The notes under the pieces: model-generated
What the model saw: the letters and a program-made list of their open reading frames with translations, nothing else
What the model was told of the DNA's origin: nothing
The model's database searches: none
Source of the DNA: Alkalibacterium sp.
GTDB lineage: Bacteria > Bacillota > Bacilli > Lactobacillales > Carnobacteriaceae_A
Reading direction: 5' to 3'
Assembly: GCA_020832185.1 (NCBI GenBank)
Contig: JAFIFE010000008.1
Location: forward strand, 16,931-80,930
DNA: 64,000 bases
Position numbers and translations under genes: made by a program
Part shown: positions 41,979-51,079 of the stretch, piece after piece
How positions within the stretch are numbered: the stretch's first letter is position 1
Layout of the letters: every line of letters begins with the position of its first letter

Positions 41979-43211
41979 GTGTTAGAAACCAGTTATGATC
42001 AGGAAGTATTTGAGGCAATTGCGTTAGAGAAGAAAAGACAGGAAGAGAACATCGAGTTGATTGCATCGGAAAACTTTGTATCTCAAGCAGTTATGGATGC
42101 TCAGGGAAGTGTATTGACGAATAAATATGCAGAAGGCTATCCGGGTAAACGATACTATGGGGGCTGTGAGTTCGTTGATGTCGTGGAAAACCTGGCAATT
42201 GACCGCGCAAAAAAACTGTTTAATGCGGAGTATGCAAATGTTCAGCCACACTCCGGGTCTCAGGCTAACATGGCTGTATTTCAGACGTTCTTAAACCCTG
42301 GTGATACATATATGGGGATGGACCTGAACCATGGAGGACATTTAACGCACGGGTCTCCGGTGAATTTCAGTGGTAAGCTGTACAATGTCGTCCCTTATGA
42401 GGTCGATAAAGAAACAGAAACGATTGATTATGAGCAAGTGAGAGAACTGGCTTTAGAACATAAACCTAAAATGATTATTGCAGGCTACAGTGCCTATCCT
42501 AGAGCCATCGATTTTGCGAAATTTCGTGAAATCGCTGATGAAGTTGGCGCTATTTTACTGGTCGACATGGCACATATTGCCGGACTGATTGCGACAGGGG
42601 AACATCCAGATCCTGTTCCTTATGCGGATGTTGTGACCAGTACGACTCATAAAACATTGAGAGGACCAAGGGGCGGTCTGATCCTGGCAAAAGAAGAATA
42701 CGGAAAAAAACTGAACAGTGCGATCTTCCCAGGGATTCAGGGTGGCCCACTTGAACACATCATAGCGGCAAAAGCTGTTGCATTCAAAGAAGCCTTGCAG
42801 CCTGAATTTAAAGACTATGCTAAGCAAATCAAAGCAAATGCTCGAGCAATGGCTGAAGTATTTGAAGGGTCGAAAGGACGACTGATCAGCGGTGGTACAG
42901 ATAATCACTTACTGTTGATGGAAGTCACTGACTTTGGGATGAACGGCAAACAGGCAGAAAACTTACTGGATAGAGTGGGTATCACGGTTAATAAAAACTC
43001 GATTCCATTTGATACGTTAGGTCCATTCAAAACAAGCGGCATCCGAATCGGAACACCAGCTATTACAACTCGCGGATTCAAAGAAGACGACTGTAAAAAA
43101 GTAGCTCAATTGATTGTAGAGGCACTATCAGCTAAAGACGATGAAGACAAACTGGCTGAAGTAGAAAAAGCAGTACGTGAATTAACTACGCGTTTGCCAT
43201 TGTACAAGTAA
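41979..43211 (+). CDS. glyA: Serine hydroxymethyltransferase
   Basis: A 410-residue PLP enzyme: [11 protein letters not shown] near residue 26, [15 protein letters not shown] near 48, and the PLP lysine in [15 protein letters not shown] near 226. It converts serine and tetrahydrofolate to glycine and methylene-THF. Start GTG behind AAAAAGGGAGTGG. Monocistronic, with its own terminator. Confidence 0.97.
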   Translation: MLETSYDQEVFEAIALEKKRQEENIELIASENFVSQAVMDAQGSVLTNKYAEGYPGKRYYGGCEFVDVVENLAIDRAKKLFNAEYANVQPHSGSQANMAVFQTFLNPGDTYMGMDLNHGGHLTHGSPVNFSGKLYNVVPYEVDKETETIDYEQVRELALEHKPKMIIAGYSAYPRAIDFAKFREIADEVGAILLVDMAHIAGLIATGEHPDPVPYADVVTSTTHKTLRGPRGGLILAKEEYGKKLNSAIFPGIQGGPLEHIIAAKAVAFKEALQPEFKDYAKQIKANARAMAEVFEGSKGRLISGGTDNHLLLMEVTDFGMNGKQAENLLDRVGITVNKNSIPFDTLGPFKTSGIRIGTPAITTRGFKEDDCKKVAQLIVEALSAKDDEDKLAEVEKAVRELTTRLPLYK

Positions 43212-43239
43212 ACAAGGATTTAGAATCAGTAGATTAAGG

Positions 43240-43273
43240 AAACCTCTCTTTCAACTAGAAAGAGAGGTTTTTA
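43240..43273 (+). terminator. Terminator after glyA
   Basis: AAACCTCTCTTTC pairs with GAAAGAGAGGTTT, followed by a T-run. Confidence 0.93.
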
Positions 43274-43357
43274 GGCTTAAAATAAAAAAAGATATAAGTT
43301 TTTCAGCTCAATTTTTGTTACACTATTCACAAACGAACTCTGAGAGGACCTGCGAAT

Positions 43358-43684
43358 ATGAATCTTATGATAATGTTTCAACTAGTAATTGTTATAGTGA
43401 TACTTGTTTCTGGACTATTTGTAAGAAGGAGAATAGGCAATCGACAATTTAATTATGGGGTGCTATCTCTTCAAGCGCTGATACTAGCCTTATACTTTAC
43501 GAACACGTTTGCTCGAATAGGTATGCCGTTGCCTGCTTTTGATACTGTTTTTTGGAGCATCTTAGCCCTCGGTATAGTTTGTACGGTGGATTCTATGAGG
43601 ATCGTTACTCGTCTTGCACTAATAAATATACTGATGAACTTTGTGTTAATTAATCTGATTGCTTTTTTTCTTGGTCATGTATAA
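43358..43684 (+). CDS. Unknown small membrane protein (108 aa)
   Basis: A 108-residue protein with about four helices: 4-22, 35-50, 62-78 and 83-106. A basic RRRIGNR lies after the first helix, so the N-terminus is probably outside. I do not recognise a family. AGAGGACCTGCGAAT stands before the ATG. Single gene between the glyA terminator and a toxin-antitoxin pair. The following 236 bp (43685-43920) is AT-rich and holds only the operator-like palindromes. Confidence 0.6.
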   Translation: MNLMIMFQLVIVIVILVSGLFVRRRIGNRQFNYGVLSLQALILALYFTNTFARIGMPLPAFDTVFWSILALGIVCTVDSMRIVTRLALINILMNFVLINLIAFFLGHV

Positions 43685-43859
43685 TGCTGACAAATTAAAA
43701 CTAGCATAAGATACTCAAAATTTCATCAAGAATAAAAGCATTAAACGCTTGAATAGAGTAAATGAAAACCTATGAATATAATAAAAGTGATTATGAGAAT
43801 AACCGAGTTTAGTATTAAAGCTATTAGAAAAATATAATACTAACAATAAGTAAATACAT

Positions 43860-43898
43860 AGTAATTACTGTATCGAAATGATATTATATAGTTACTAT
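43860..43898 (+). promoter_or_regulatory. Two related palindromes ahead of the PemIK operon
   Basis: AGTAATTACT (43860-43869) and ATAGT-T-ACTAT (43888-43898) share an AGT(A/T)-type half-site and lie 22-60 bp before the antitoxin start. They fit autoregulation by the antitoxin or toxin-antitoxin complex. Confidence 0.5.
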
Positions 43899-43920
43899 CA
43901 TACGAAAGGAATGAACGATA

Positions 43921-44145
43921 TTGAAAACAAGAAAACAGGGAAATGCGATTGTTTTAACCGTACCCACTAAATTTAATATTCCATCAGATCAAGAATTTAT
44001 AGCTATTAAAGGAGAATTTGGAAGCATAACTTATGTGCCAAAATTGAAAAATATTTTCAAAGAAGCAATTGAGAATGACCAAGATTTAAGGTTCAGAGAT
44101 GATTTTGATGAGGACACTCATTTGGTAGGAAGAGAAGAAGTCTGA
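43921..44145 (+). CDS. pemI: PemI/MazE-like antitoxin (AbrB fold)
   Basis: A 74-residue protein. The N-terminal AbrB-type DNA-binding half (MKTRKQGNAIVLTVPTKFNI) is followed by an acidic tail (NDQDLRFRDDFDEDTH) of the kind that wraps and blocks a MazF-fold toxin. TTG start with AAAGGAATGAACGA ahead. The toxin ATG is 1 bp after its stop. Confidence 0.85.
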   Translation: MKTRKQGNAIVLTVPTKFNIPSDQEFIAIKGEFGSITYVPKLKNIFKEAIENDQDLRFRDDFDEDTHLVGREEV

Positions 44146-44146
44146 T

Positions 44147-44521
44147 ATGGTGTACGACATTAATGGGTATACCCCCAAACAGGGTGATATCGTATGGATT
44201 AACTTTAATCCTAGTGCAGGAAGAGAAATTAGGAAAAAAAGACCTGCTTTAGTCATCAGTTCAAATGACTATAATTTTTCCACAGGTTTTATTCAAGTTT
44301 GTCCAATCACAACAACTGACAAAATAAATAAAGGGTTTGTTAAGCTTTCCAGTGAGCATAACGTCCGGGGAAGTATAAATGCAATGCAGGTCAAGGGATT
44401 TGATTTTTTATCAAAAGAAAGAGCAGTAACGTTTATAGAGAAGGCATCGATGGCTGAACTCGGAATGACTGCCCAAATAGTAAGTGATATTTTTTCTTTT
44501 GAAGATTTAATTGGAGAATGA
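44147..44521 (+). CDS. pemK: PemK/MazF family mRNA interferase toxin
   Basis: A 124-residue toxin with the MazF/PemK fold marks: PKQGDIVWINFNPSAGREIRKKRPALVIS near the N-terminus (tract 10-38; catalytic arginine in this loop), VCPITTTDK near 63 and GSINAMQVKGFDF near 88. It cuts mRNA at short sequences. It is coupled to the antitoxin gene. A terminator follows. Confidence 0.93.
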   Translation: MVYDINGYTPKQGDIVWINFNPSAGREIRKKRPALVISSNDYNFSTGFIQVCPITTTDKINKGFVKLSSEHNVRGSINAMQVKGFDFLSKERAVTFIEKASMAELGMTAQIVSDIFSFEDLIGE

Positions 44522-44583
44522 TAAAAAACCTGTTAATCTAGCTCAAAAATGTTGGTTAGTTGTATGATTCTGCCATAGTATCA

Positions 44584-44616
44584 AAAAAGCAGTCAGCACG
44601 TAGCTGACCGCTTTTC
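44584..44616. terminator. Bidirectional terminator
   Basis: AAAGC(A)GTCAGC-ACGTA-GCTGAC(C)GCTTT with A-run before and CTTTTCTTT after, between the toxin gene and the converging lipoprotein gene. Confidence 0.82.
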
Positions 44617-44661
44617 TTTATAACAGATAATATAGCCATACCAGCGATGAATAAAACAATA

Positions 44662-45063
44662 TCAGTCCGTTTGGTCCTCTTCGCCTAGCAAGTAGGCATC
44701 TGTACTGAGTTCCATATCATTTTCGTTATCACGAAAAAGTCTGGGTCCCAAGATTTCAAGCTCATAGACACTGTCATCTGCCTCGATACTCAGTGTCTCC
44801 TCTGTATGTACTATAGTATAATCTTCGTAGTAATGTTCTGGTACAAAAGGGAAAGGGTACTCAGCCACAAAATTATGTGCATTGCGTATTTTCATGCCTT
44901 CAGACTGAAAAGTGATTAAAGGTGAATCCCCTGAATCAAAGCTGAACGCCCCTGCTGCTTCAATAATACTGTCGGTATCGACACTTTCTTCTTGAGAACA
45001 GCCAGCTAAAAAAACTGAACTTAGAAAACCTATTGCTAATAGTTTTGAGATCATTATTTTCAT
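44662..45063 (-). CDS. Predicted lipoprotein
   Basis: A 133-residue protein with a type II signal peptide: MKIMISKLLAIGFLSSVF then lipobox LAGC (Cys22) and a serine/glutamate/aspartate-rich mature start. The mature part is acidic and has no family I know. GGAGTCGATTAGA precedes the ATG. Single gene, probably anchored outside the membrane. Confidence 0.8.
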   Translation of the reverse strand: MKIMISKLLAIGFLSSVFLAGCSQEESVDTDSIIEAAGAFSFDSGDSPLITFQSEGMKIRNAHNFVAEYPFPFVPEHYYEDYTIVHTEETLSIEADDSVYELEILGPRLFRDNENDMELSTDAYLLGEEDQTD

Positions 45064-45156
45064 TCTAATCGACTCCTTTATATAATTTAATATTATAGAA
45101 TATTATATAAAATAGCAAATAGGCTTGATGTTTATACGGTACCTTATACTTATTTC

Positions 45157-45198
45157 AAAAAGCCGCCCTCTATCTATAATATAAGAGGGCGACTTTTC
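45157..45198 (-). terminator. Terminator of the FAD oxidoreductase gene
   Basis: On the minus strand AAAAGTCGCCCTCT pairs with AGAGGGCGGCTTTTT, ending in a T-run. Confidence 0.88.
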
Positions 45199-45224
45199 AG
45201 ATTTTAGTTAAGGTTTATTTCGTA

Positions 45225-46586
45225 TTAGACTATCTTCCCGGGATTCAACCGGTTATCCGGATCGAATACTTTCTTAATTGCACGCATGTATTTCAGATTA
45301 ACGTCATCGGTCATGCTTTCCATGTATTCTTTTTTGACGATGCCGATGCCGTGTTCTGCAGAAGGGAGGCCGCCTAAGTCAGCGACTTTCTGATACAAGT
45401 CTTTAAGCAAGGCTGCTCTCCTGAGGGTCCACTCTTCTTCACTTAAATCATCTTTCATCAAAAGGGTATGCACGTTTCCGTCCCCGGCATGACCAAAATT
45501 CAAGACGTTCAGTCCGTGTTTTTCCTGCATCTGCTTGGTTGACTCGATCAGCTCAGCAAATTTATTGATCGGCACAACTTCATCCAGCAGTTCAAACTCG
45601 GTAAAGACAGTCAGTCCCAGAAGGATATTGTCTCTCAGTGCCCAGTTTTTAGCCGCTTCTTCCTCAGTCAGCACGTGACTTTCCAGAGCGGTTTCTTTTG
45701 CAATCAGTTCGATTAGCTCAACACGGCCAGCTAAGTCTGCCTGGTCATTTCCATCCAGCGTCATCAGCAAGTAGGCTTCTCCCACTTGAGATTTTAATGG
45801 GTAGCCCAAGTTTTCTTCAGCATAGTGAAGGGCTTGTCGTTCAAACAATTCGACCCCAGAAGGATCAGCCCCACTTGTTAAAATCGCGAGTGTTGCATCG
45901 GTCGCCTGCTGGACAGTATCGAATGCAAGCAATAGTGAGACGCTGGCTTTAGGCAGAGGAATGAGTTTCAGCTTGATTTCTGTTGTGATGCCCAATGTGC
46001 CTTCTGATCCGATGAATAAGTCTTTCATGTCGTAACCCGAACTGCTCTTGATGTTTTTACTTCCTAGCGTCATGCTTTCTCCACTTGGCAGAACGGCAGT
46101 CAGTGCTCTTACATAATCACGGGTCGTTCCGTATTTGACTGCACGCAGTCCCCCAGCATTGGTTGCGACATTTCCACCAATCGTCGAGTGTTTCGAAGCA
46201 GGATCGGGTGGATAGAAGTATCCTTTACTCTCGACGTAGTGATGAATGTCTCCAACCAGCACACCAGGTTCAACGGTCAGTGTTAAGGTTTCTTCATCGA
46301 GTTCAGTGATCTGATCCATCAAGTGGACATCGATAATCAATTCGTTCCCATTAAGAGGGACTTGTGCCCCGGCAACACCCGTACCCGCACCGCGTGCCAG
46401 GATATGAAGATCTTTTTCAATAGCATAGTTGACAAGCGCTATGACTTCTTCCTGTGTTTTCGGCAAAGCCACTGCATGGACCGGTTTGATGTTTTTAACA
46501 TAGGTATCGTGATAGTAGTGATCGGGAATATCATTTCCTGTATAAAGTCGGGTAGAGTCTGATATAATATCTTCTAGATGCAGCAT
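45225..46586 (-). CDS. FAD-linked 2-hydroxyacid oxidase (GlcD/D-lactate dehydrogenase type)
   Basis: A 453-residue flavoprotein of the VAO/PCMH family: FAD-binding ILARGAGTGVAGAQVPLNG near residue 58, PPDPASKHSTIGGNVATNAGGLRAVKYG near 125 (tract 124-151), and the C-terminal HAGDGNVHTLL and GLPSAEHGIGIVKKEYM motifs. It oxidises glycolate or D-lactate. No iron-sulfur GlcF subunit is adjacent, so it probably works alone. GGAGGATTT precedes the ATG. Confidence 0.9.
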   Translation of the reverse strand: MLHLEDIISDSTRLYTGNDIPDHYYHDTYVKNIKPVHAVALPKTQEEVIALVNYAIEKDLHILARGAGTGVAGAQVPLNGNELIIDVHLMDQITELDEETLTLTVEPGVLVGDIHHYVESKGYFYPPDPASKHSTIGGNVATNAGGLRAVKYGTTRDYVRALTAVLPSGESMTLGSKNIKSSSGYDMKDLFIGSEGTLGITTEIKLKLIPLPKASVSLLLAFDTVQQATDATLAILTSGADPSGVELFERQALHYAEENLGYPLKSQVGEAYLLMTLDGNDQADLAGRVELIELIAKETALESHVLTEEEAAKNWALRDNILLGLTVFTEFELLDEVVPINKFAELIESTKQMQEKHGLNVLNFGHAGDGNVHTLLMKDDLSEEEWTLRRAALLKDLYQKVADLGGLPSAEHGIGIVKKEYMESMTDDVNLKYMRAIKKVFDPDNRLNPGKIV

Positions 46587-46825
46587 GTAAATCCTCCTAG
46601 ATTCATGAATAGAAAGCGGTTCATTCTTAACCCTATCTTATCTGACTAGAGGGGCACCTGTCTAATGAATACAGTAAATTTCAGTGATTAGGGTACAAAT
46701 ATCCAAGAAGTGAACGTTTTAAATCACTATTGACCCTAAATGTTGATACATTGTCTTAAATGGAGTCCATTATACTAAAATATGAATATAAGAAACAAAA
46801 TACATACGGAGAAAGAGGCATAATT

Positions 46826-47662
46826 ATGTGGGAATGGTTTGTAGAATTAAGTCCGACAGTTCAGACACTGTTAGCAACATTATTTACGTGGGGGATGACA
46901 GCTGCAGGTGCAGCTCTGGTATTCACGGCAAAAAGGGTAAATCAGCGGTTAATGGATGGCATGCTGGCGTTCGCAGGTGGAGTGATGATCGCAGCAAGTT
47001 TCTGGTCACTGCTGCAGCCGGCGATTGATATGGCTGAATCAGGTCCACTCCCGTCTTGGATCCCAGCCGCCGTTGGGTTTATGGCTGGAGGCCTGTTTTT
47101 ATGGGGAGTAGACAAATTGCTGCCTCACTTGCATCCTGAACTCAGTCAAGATGGATCGGGCTCAGGAATTGAAGGCGCTGAAGGACGAAATCCTGAAAGC
47201 TACCGCAGAAGTACGTTATTAGTCCTGGCCATTACCCTACACAATATTCCTGAAGGATTTGCCATCGGTGTCGCTTTTGGAACAATGGCATTGAACGGGG
47301 ACATGTCTCAACTCATCGGAGCAGTGACGTTGGCTATTGGAATGGGACTGCAGAACTTCCCGGAAGGAACGTCTGTATCGATGCCATTAAGGCGAGAAGG
47401 GATGTCCAGAGGGAGAGCTTTCTGGTACGGGCAGCTGTCAGGATTTGTTGAACCTATTTCTGCTTTACTCGGATTATGGCTGGTTTCACTTGTGCAGCCA
47501 TTGCTTCCGTACGCTCTGGCATTTGCCGCAGGAGCCATGATTTTCGTTGTGGCAGAAGAAGTGATTCCAGGCTCTCAAGAGCATGGAAATAGAGACTTAT
47601 CCGCCATCTGGCTCATGATCGGGTTTACAGTCATGATGACGCTGGACGTGGCTTTAGGATAA
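46826..47662 (+). CDS. zupT: ZIP family metal transporter
   Basis: A 278-residue protein with eight membrane segments. Metal-binding helices 4 and 5 read ITLHNIPEGFAIG near residue 140 and GMGLQNFPEGTSVSMPLRR near 176, the GufA/ZupT hallmarks. A histidine-containing loop (DKLLPHLHPEL) lies at about 97. It imports Zn2+ or related divalent metals. ATG 46826 (MWEWFVEL) follows GAAAGAGG; the frame from 46760 lacks support. A -10-like TATACT lies at 46772-46777. Confidence 0.9.
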   Translation: MWEWFVELSPTVQTLLATLFTWGMTAAGAALVFTAKRVNQRLMDGMLAFAGGVMIAASFWSLLQPAIDMAESGPLPSWIPAAVGFMAGGLFLWGVDKLLPHLHPELSQDGSGSGIEGAEGRNPESYRRSTLLVLAITLHNIPEGFAIGVAFGTMALNGDMSQLIGAVTLAIGMGLQNFPEGTSVSMPLRREGMSRGRAFWYGQLSGFVEPISALLGLWLVSLVQPLLPYALAFAAGAMIFVVAEEVIPGSQEHGNRDLSAIWLMIGFTVMMTLDVALG

Positions 47663-47793
47663 GAAGAGGAAGCATTTAGATCTCAATTAGTCTATTTGTA
47701 TGAAAAATCCAATTATGTATGATGATAAAAACTGTCCTCTCGGAAACTATTTCTTGTACAGTTAATGAATCATGTTATATGGCTGGAAAAAGG

Positions 47794-47822
47794 GAGAATG
47801 CTATCGGCATTCTTCTTTTTTA
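47794..47822 (+). terminator. Terminator after the ZIP gene
   Basis: GAGAATGC-tatcg-GCATTCTTC then TTTTTT, 130 bp after the stop. The rest of the 400-bp gap 47663-48063 shows no gene; a 68-codon frame there overlaps this terminator. Confidence 0.75.
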
Positions 47823-48063
47823 CTATGCCTACATTAAGCTCTATCAGAGGGAAACGAATCCGTCATCACATTAATCTGAGAAAGATAATCCCTATATTTA
47901 CCATTAGCCACTGGATCAACTATGATATAATAAAACAAATAACAAAACAGCTATATATATCGGTATATTAACTTTTATGATTTACCATGAACAGTTTAAT
48001 AATGGGCTTAAGGTAGACCCTTAAATTGATTCTACTTGCTTACATAAAAGGAGAGCTTAAGGA

Positions 48064-50553
48064 ATGAAACGAGTTTTAAATAAGATCATTAATGGCGATT
48101 TGGCCTTTACTACGATGTTTGATTTTGTAAAAGATCTAGTCTTTTTGATGGAAGTAAGAGGAAGCTCTTATCACTACATTTACGCAAACCAATCTGCATT
48201 CAAAGTGTTACAAAAAGACGACAGCATATACGGGCGTAAGCTGGAAGACGTTTTGTCTCTTGAGCAATACATGGTATTAGCTCCTAAATATGATCAGGTT
48301 CAATCCACCCTTAAATCTGTAGAGTTTATAGAGGAATCATCAGTTAGCAACAAAGTGACTTTTGGTGAAACATCGCTGAATCCGATTGTGACGGAAGAAG
48401 GAGATTGTCGGTACATATTAGCAATTGTTAGAGATATTACGGAAATAAAGCAGGAGGAGCAAAAAACAAGAGCTAAAGAAAAAAGGCTGGATTCTCTTGT
48501 TAAATACAATAGAGAGGCTGTCTTTGAGTTTGATCTTGACGGGCGATTTGTTAGTGTCAATGATAGGGCCATGGAAATTTCAGGCTACGAGTATGATGAG
48601 TTTATCGGACAGTCATTCAAACCCATAGTGGTGAAGGAGTACTTAGCAGATGCGGTTAAACTGTTTGAAAAAGCGCTTAGCGGAACATCAGCAGAGTATG
48701 AAATAGCTATACATCATAAAAAAGGTCACAAGGTGTATCTCCTCATAAATAAAATTCCCATTATTGTTGATGATGTGCTTGTCGGCATTTATGGAATAGC
48801 TAAAGACATCACTAAACAGAAAAAACTGGAGTATCTTTTGCAGGAAAGCGAACAACGATATAAATCATTATTCGGAAATCATCCTGATGCGATTTTTACC
48901 TATGATACAAAAGGACAATTTATTAGTGGGAATGCAGAAGTGGAAAGTCTTTCTGGATACACAAGAGACGAGCTTCTCGGTGAGACTATCGACTCTTTAA
49001 TTGAACCAGTGGATGTAGATCGAACTTTAGACCATTTTAAAAAAGCGGTCACGGGCAAGAAGTCTCAGCGCTATGAGATTTCCGGGAGAAATAAAAATGG
49101 GGAGCGTCTAGACTTATCTGTCACAAAAATTCCTATAGTAGTAAATGACGATGTGGTTGGCATATATGGTGTAACGAAAGATATTACTAGTGAAAAAAGA
49201 CTGCAGAAGGAATTAATTGAAAAAACCGAAGAGCTGGAAGCTTTCTGGAATAATTCAGTGGATCCTATTTTTCTTGCAAATAATAACGTAGACGTTGTGG
49301 AGTGCAACCCTGCTTTTGAACGATTATTTAATTATAAGATAGAAGAACTGCCAGAGCTGAAAAATGAACGAATCCCCTTTGGGCTTGGTGAGGAAATAGA
49401 GGAAATCATTACTGAGTGTATCGGAAAAGGGAAGAATATACTTCTTAAAGAAACTAAGAGATGGACTAAGAATGGAGACCTGCTGGACATACTGGCGTCC
49501 TATGCGCCTGCATTAGATAAAGATGGAAACGTGACGGGTGTCTACGGATTTTACAAGAACGTGACCCATTTAAAAACAATCGAGAGAGAATTGAAGAAAA
49601 CACAGGAAAAATTTCAGCTTATTACCGAAAATGCACTTGATGTCATTACATTAACAGACTTATCTGGACTGATTTCTTACGTATCTCCTTCAAATGAAAC
49701 GATTTTAGGGTACACATATAAGGACTACCTCAATAATTCCTACACAAGTTTTATTCATCCAGACGATCAAGAGACCTTTAAGCGAAGACTAGAGGCGATG
49801 AAGATAGAAGATCATCTGTCAACGGTGGAAATTAGAATGCGGCATAAAAGAGGACACTACATCTGGATGGATATATCAACTACGACCATTCTTGAAGACG
49901 GTCAAACTAAAAAAGCCGTGATGATTGCTCGAGACGCTACTGAGAGAAAAGATCTTCAGAGTCAGTTGGAAAAGGCAGCATATTATGATTATCTGTCTGG
50001 ACTGCCAAATAGAAGAGTGTTCGATGATAAACTTGAACAGGCAATGAATCTGCTAAACAGTCTAAATAAGAAAATCGCTATATTAATGCTGGATGGGCAA
50101 GGGTTTAAACAAATAAATGATACTTACGGTCATGATGCTGGGGACGCTGTAATTAAAGAAATGGCCAAACGCTTAGAATCGTCTGTTTCGAAAAAAGCAA
50201 CTGTTACACGTAGAGGAGGAGATGAGATGGCTGTCATATTACCTGATATTGAATGTTTAAAAGAAGCGGAAGATACTGCTAAATGTATTATAGAGGCATT
50301 CAACACACCCTTTTATTTTAATGGAATAAACATTCAGATAGGCGCAGGAATCGGCATCTCTCTTTATCCTGATCATACGGAAGATAAAAATCAGTTAGTA
50401 ACTTACGCTGATCGGGCTTTATATCAAGCTAAAGAAGCGGGTGGCAGCCATTACAGAGTCTATCAGAATGATTCAATTATAAGAAAGAAAGGGGGAGAGA
50501 GTGATTCTTTTCGCAGACATCAAACGAGAGATAATGGCAGACCCCGTGAATGA
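48064..50553 (+). CDS. Multi-PAS protein with GGDEF-type domain (GGDEM)
   Basis: An 829-residue soluble protein without signal peptide or membrane helices. Five PAS-type units can be followed (about 10-130, 145-255, 265-380, 385-505, 515-640), each ending in a PAC-like GIYGIAKDIT or GVYGFYKNVT string, then a diguanylate cyclase domain with DYLSGLPNRRVFDDKLEQ, GFKQINDTYGHDAGD and GGDEM at residues 718-722. The signature has M for F, the metal-site LDxD string reads LDGQ, and there is no RxxD inhibitory site. It may be a weak, altered or non-catalytic cyclase. No EAL domain is present. AGGAGAGCTTAAGGA precedes the ATG. Confidence 0.88.
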   Translation: MKRVLNKIINGDLAFTTMFDFVKDLVFLMEVRGSSYHYIYANQSAFKVLQKDDSIYGRKLEDVLSLEQYMVLAPKYDQVQSTLKSVEFIEESSVSNKVTFGETSLNPIVTEEGDCRYILAIVRDITEIKQEEQKTRAKEKRLDSLVKYNREAVFEFDLDGRFVSVNDRAMEISGYEYDEFIGQSFKPIVVKEYLADAVKLFEKALSGTSAEYEIAIHHKKGHKVYLLINKIPIIVDDVLVGIYGIAKDITKQKKLEYLLQESEQRYKSLFGNHPDAIFTYDTKGQFISGNAEVESLSGYTRDELLGETIDSLIEPVDVDRTLDHFKKAVTGKKSQRYEISGRNKNGERLDLSVTKIPIVVNDDVVGIYGVTKDITSEKRLQKELIEKTEELEAFWNNSVDPIFLANNNVDVVECNPAFERLFNYKIEELPELKNERIPFGLGEEIEEIITECIGKGKNILLKETKRWTKNGDLLDILASYAPALDKDGNVTGVYGFYKNVTHLKTIERELKKTQEKFQLITENALDVITLTDLSGLISYVSPSNETILGYTYKDYLNNSYTSFIHPDDQETFKRRLEAMKIEDHLSTVEIRMRHKRGHYIWMDISTTTILEDGQTKKAVMIARDATERKDLQSQLEKAAYYDYLSGLPNRRVFDDKLEQAMNLLNSLNKKIAILMLDGQGFKQINDTYGHDAGDAVIKEMAKRLESSVSKKATVTRRGGDEMAVILPDIECLKEAEDTAKCIIEAFNTPFYFNGINIQIGAGIGISLYPDHTEDKNQLVTYADRALYQAKEAGGSHYRVYQNDSIIRKKGGESDSFRRHQTRDNGRPRE

Positions 50554-51079
50554 AACATATACAAACCGGGGAGTCTCGCCTTTGTTTAAAGCCTCTAAAG
50601 AAGCGCGTATCGCTGTTGTGGGTCAGGCTCCAGGTCGAAAGGCTGAGGAGTCTCAACTGTTCTGGAACGATCCGAGCGGGGACCGCCTGAGGGAATGGAT
50701 GGGTATTTCACGGGAGACATTTTACACTACAGAGTCTATTGCTCATCTGCCAATGGATTTTTACTATCCAGGTAAAGCGAAATCAGGAGATGTGCCACCT
50801 CGCAAAGGATTTGCAGAAAAATGGCACCCCCAGTTGTTAAAGGAGATGCCAGACCTTGAAACCATTATTTTGATTGGGAATTACGCTCAGAAGTATTATT
50901 TGGGTAAACGGCGTGAAAAAAACCTGACGGAAACTGTCCGACATTTCGAGCAGTACCTGCCTGAGTACATGCCGCTGGTTCATCCGTCTCCGCTGAATTA
51001 TGGATGGATGAAACGCAACCCCTGGTTTGAAATTGATGTGCTGCCTACACTCAAAGAACTAGTCTGGAAAAATTTATAA
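50501..51079 (+). CDS. Uracil-DNA glycosylase superfamily protein
   Basis: A 192-residue protein with the UDG fold: IAVVGQAPGRKAEESQLFWND near residue 37 (motif 1, GQAPG; tract 37-57), SGDRLREWMGIS, and the C-terminal motif LVHPSPLNYGW near 158. It resembles small bacterial UDG-like proteins rather than Ung; activity is not proven. GTG 50501 sits right after GGGGGAGAGA, which would make it overlap the PAS-GGDEF gene by 53 bp; ATG 50534 is an alternative start. It converges with the SDR gene with a 6-bp overlap. Confidence 0.82.
   Translation: MILFADIKREIMADPVNETYTNRGVSPLFKASKEARIAVVGQAPGRKAEESQLFWNDPSGDRLREWMGISRETFYTTESIAHLPMDFYYPGKAKSGDVPPRKGFAEKWHPQLLKEMPDLETIILIGNYAQKYYLGKRREKNLTETVRHFEQYLPEYMPLVHPSPLNYGWMKRNPWFEIDVLPTLKELVWKNL

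Noticed and set aside
46586..46826. Catabolite-response element upstream of the FAD oxidoreductase gene
   Set aside because: GAAAGCGGTTCA near 46613 resembles the consensus but is out of register by one base.
47765..47971. 68-codon plus-strand frame after the ZIP gene
   Set aside because: It runs through the terminator at 47794-47822 and has no ribosome site.
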